Below are positions 62,994 through 64,000 of a DNA stretch of 64,000 bases, one piece after another. A program made the translations under genes and the position numbers. Positions within the stretch are counted from its first letter, which is position 1, and each line of letters starts with the position of its first letter. Under the pieces are notes generated by a model that saw nothing but the letters and a program-made list of their open reading frames with translations, was not told the origin of the DNA and did no database searches. Source of the DNA: Candidatus Thiodictyon syntrophicum (GTDB taxonomy: Bacteria > Pseudomonadota > Gammaproteobacteria > Chromatiales > Chromatiaceae); contig NZ_CP020370.1 of the NCBI RefSeq assembly GCF_002813775.1, positions 3,249,501-3,313,500 on the forward strand, written 5' to 3'.

Positions 62994-63835
62994 CGCTGAT
63001 CGACTACAAGGACGCCGGGGTAGTCGCCACCGAGGTCATCATGACGCGCCAACTCCACGCCGGCAGCTTCCTGATAGTGGAGGGCGAAGACGACCATAAA
63101 TTCTGGAGCCCGCGTGTTTTACCTGGTCATTGCGAACTCGTCATCGGCAATGGCAAGCCGAACGTAGAGGGGGCACTGGCGCGTTTGGACAGGGACCACT
63201 TCCGCGGCGCTCTCGGCGTCGTGGACGACGATTTCGATGGTCTGGAGGGGCGTCCCCGCCCTTCGCCTAATCTGATCGGTACGGATACCCACGACCTCGA
63301 GTGCATGTTGATTCGCTCGCCCGCTTTGGAGCGCGTTCTGGCGGAGCTTGCTGCTCCTGCCAAGATCCGGGATCTGGAGGCACGGCAGGGTCATTCTGTG
63401 CGGGATGCCCTATTGGAGCGTGGCTTGGAGTTCGGCCGGCTGCGTTGGGTGGCGCAGCGTCGGGCCTGGGAGATTCCGTTTCACAAGCTCGGACCCGAAC
63501 GGTTCCTCAACCGCGACACTTGGTTGGTCTCCCGGGACGATTTTCATGATGCAGCGGTAAGAACGGGCGCAGTCCCATCGATCGACGATCTGCATGCTGA
63601 GCTGGAAGCGTTACCGGCCGCCGATCCTTGGTCAATCTGCCAGGGTCACGACTTGGTGAGTATCCTGCGTATCGGTCTGACCAGGGTGTTGGGTAGTCTT
63701 AAGGCGAGCAAGGGAGTAGACGATATCGCGGCCATGTTGCGCAGCGCTTTCGACGATCAACAGCTTCACGGCGGCCATCTTGGCGCGGCGATTCGCGGCT
63801 GGGAGCAAGCGAACAAGCCTTATCTGGTGCTCTAG
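62990..63835 (+). CDS. ariB: DUF4435 TOPRIM-like protein, PARIS AriB-like effector
   Basis: 281 residues. DUF4435 hallmarks: SFLIVEGEDDHKFW with catalytic-type Glu31, GALGVVDDDFDGL with Asp79-81, and THDLECMLIRSPALERVL. The TOPRIM-like acidic cluster is intact. In PARIS, AriB is a nuclease that cleaves a host tRNA once released from AriA. Its length and the ATGA overlap with the ATPase gene fit. Placement next to a BREX operon makes sense if it guards against BREX/restriction inhibitors. Confidence 0.8.
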   Translation: MTLIDYKDAGVVATEVIMTRQLHAGSFLIVEGEDDHKFWSPRVLPGHCELVIGNGKPNVEGALARLDRDHFRGALGVVDDDFDGLEGRPRPSPNLIGTDTHDLECMLIRSPALERVLAELAAPAKIRDLEARQGHSVRDALLERGLEFGRLRWVAQRRAWEIPFHKLGPERFLNRDTWLVSRDDFHDAAVRTGAVPSIDDLHAELEALPAADPWSICQGHDLVSILRIGLTRVLGSLKASKGVDDIAAMLRSAFDDQQLHGGHLGAAIRGWEQANKPYLVL

Positions 63836-63896
63836 AGGCGAACCTGAAAACACGTCCAGTCGCTGGACGGGACTTACACACTTGGAGGTTTCGACG

Positions 63897-64000
63897 ATGA
63901 GCACGGCGTACGAAAACGGCATGTGGCTCAAAGACCCGGACGCTCGCATCACCGTCCATTCGGACCTCTGCAACGGGCGTCCGACGATCCACGGCCTGCG
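63897..64000 (+). CDS. DUF433 family protein, N-terminal part
   Basis: 34 codons to the edge, from the ATG at 63897 with GGAGG at 63884-63888. MSTAYENGMWLKDPDARITV and then HSDLCNGRPTIHG fit the start of DUF433 proteins, small winged-helix proteins that commonly serve as antitoxins for DUF5615 toxins. The remainder lies outside the window. Confidence 0.7.
   Translation, partial: MSTAYENGMWLKDPDARITVHSDLCNGRPTIHGL

Overview
The window is high-GC DNA (roughly two thirds G+C by eye) with gammaproteobacterial housekeeping genes: nadA of E. coli-like length, glnS and a DUF1840 gene. Together with a VPLPA/PEP-CTERM-type protein, a PlpD-like patatin autotransporter and very many dispersed palindromic repeats, this suggests a purple sulfur bacterium (Chromatiaceae). 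That placement is an inference; no rRNA or photosynthesis gene is present. No tRNA, rRNA or CRISPR array was seen.

Layout. 1-6.8 kb (minus): an envelope/secretion operon of a small PEP-CTERM-like protein, a 1315-aa PKD/Ig-repeat protein and a subtilisin (S8) that runs off the left edge. 7-13.3 kb: core genes (nadA, a coiled-coil protein, a uracil-DNA glycosylase-like protein, a Uma2-type nuclease-like protein, glnS, DUF1840) separated by repeat elements. 13.5-21.4 kb: a decayed conflict-system island with one intact SEFIR-EAD gene and two badly damaged EAD-STAND-FGE genes facing each other. Between them lie an ISKra4-type insertion sequence, a nucleotidyltransferase with a small partner gene, and several inverted-repeat families. 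21.8-34.5 kb: DUF4139 protein, NfeD-like protein plus slipin, a large PAS/GAF/GGDEF/EAL sensor, a phospholipase D-like protein, a patatin-Omp85 protein, and a 51-55 residue glycine-tailed membrane microprotein. 34.7-43.1 kb: an exported hypothetical protein, a phosphoribosyltransferase-like protein, a hypothetical protein, HicA/HicB, a PspA-like/membrane/VWA operon, and a two-component system.

43.2-64 kb is a defence and cell-suicide island. It holds a CHAT-protease/STAND/WD40 protein, a caspase-like protease fused to an alpha/beta-hydrolase, then brxA-brxB-brxC-(zinc-finger antitoxin, TacA remnant)-pglX of a BREX system, followed by an AAA ATPase plus DUF4435/TOPRIM pair that matches the architecture of PARIS (AriA/AriB). 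A DUF433 gene runs off the right edge. pglZ and brxL are not in the window and would be expected downstream.

The most striking observation is inside pglX. Its reading frame carries a complete REP-associated tyrosine transposase (RAYT, HUH type) of about 195 residues, flanked by palindromic GC-rich repeats that are themselves translated in frame. The same palindromes occur in frame at other places in pglX and in brxC, always without breaking the frame. This looks like a RAYT/REP unit that colonised BREX coding sequence. The caspase-hydrolase fusion beside BREX and the island of dying SEFIR/STAND genes are the other main points.
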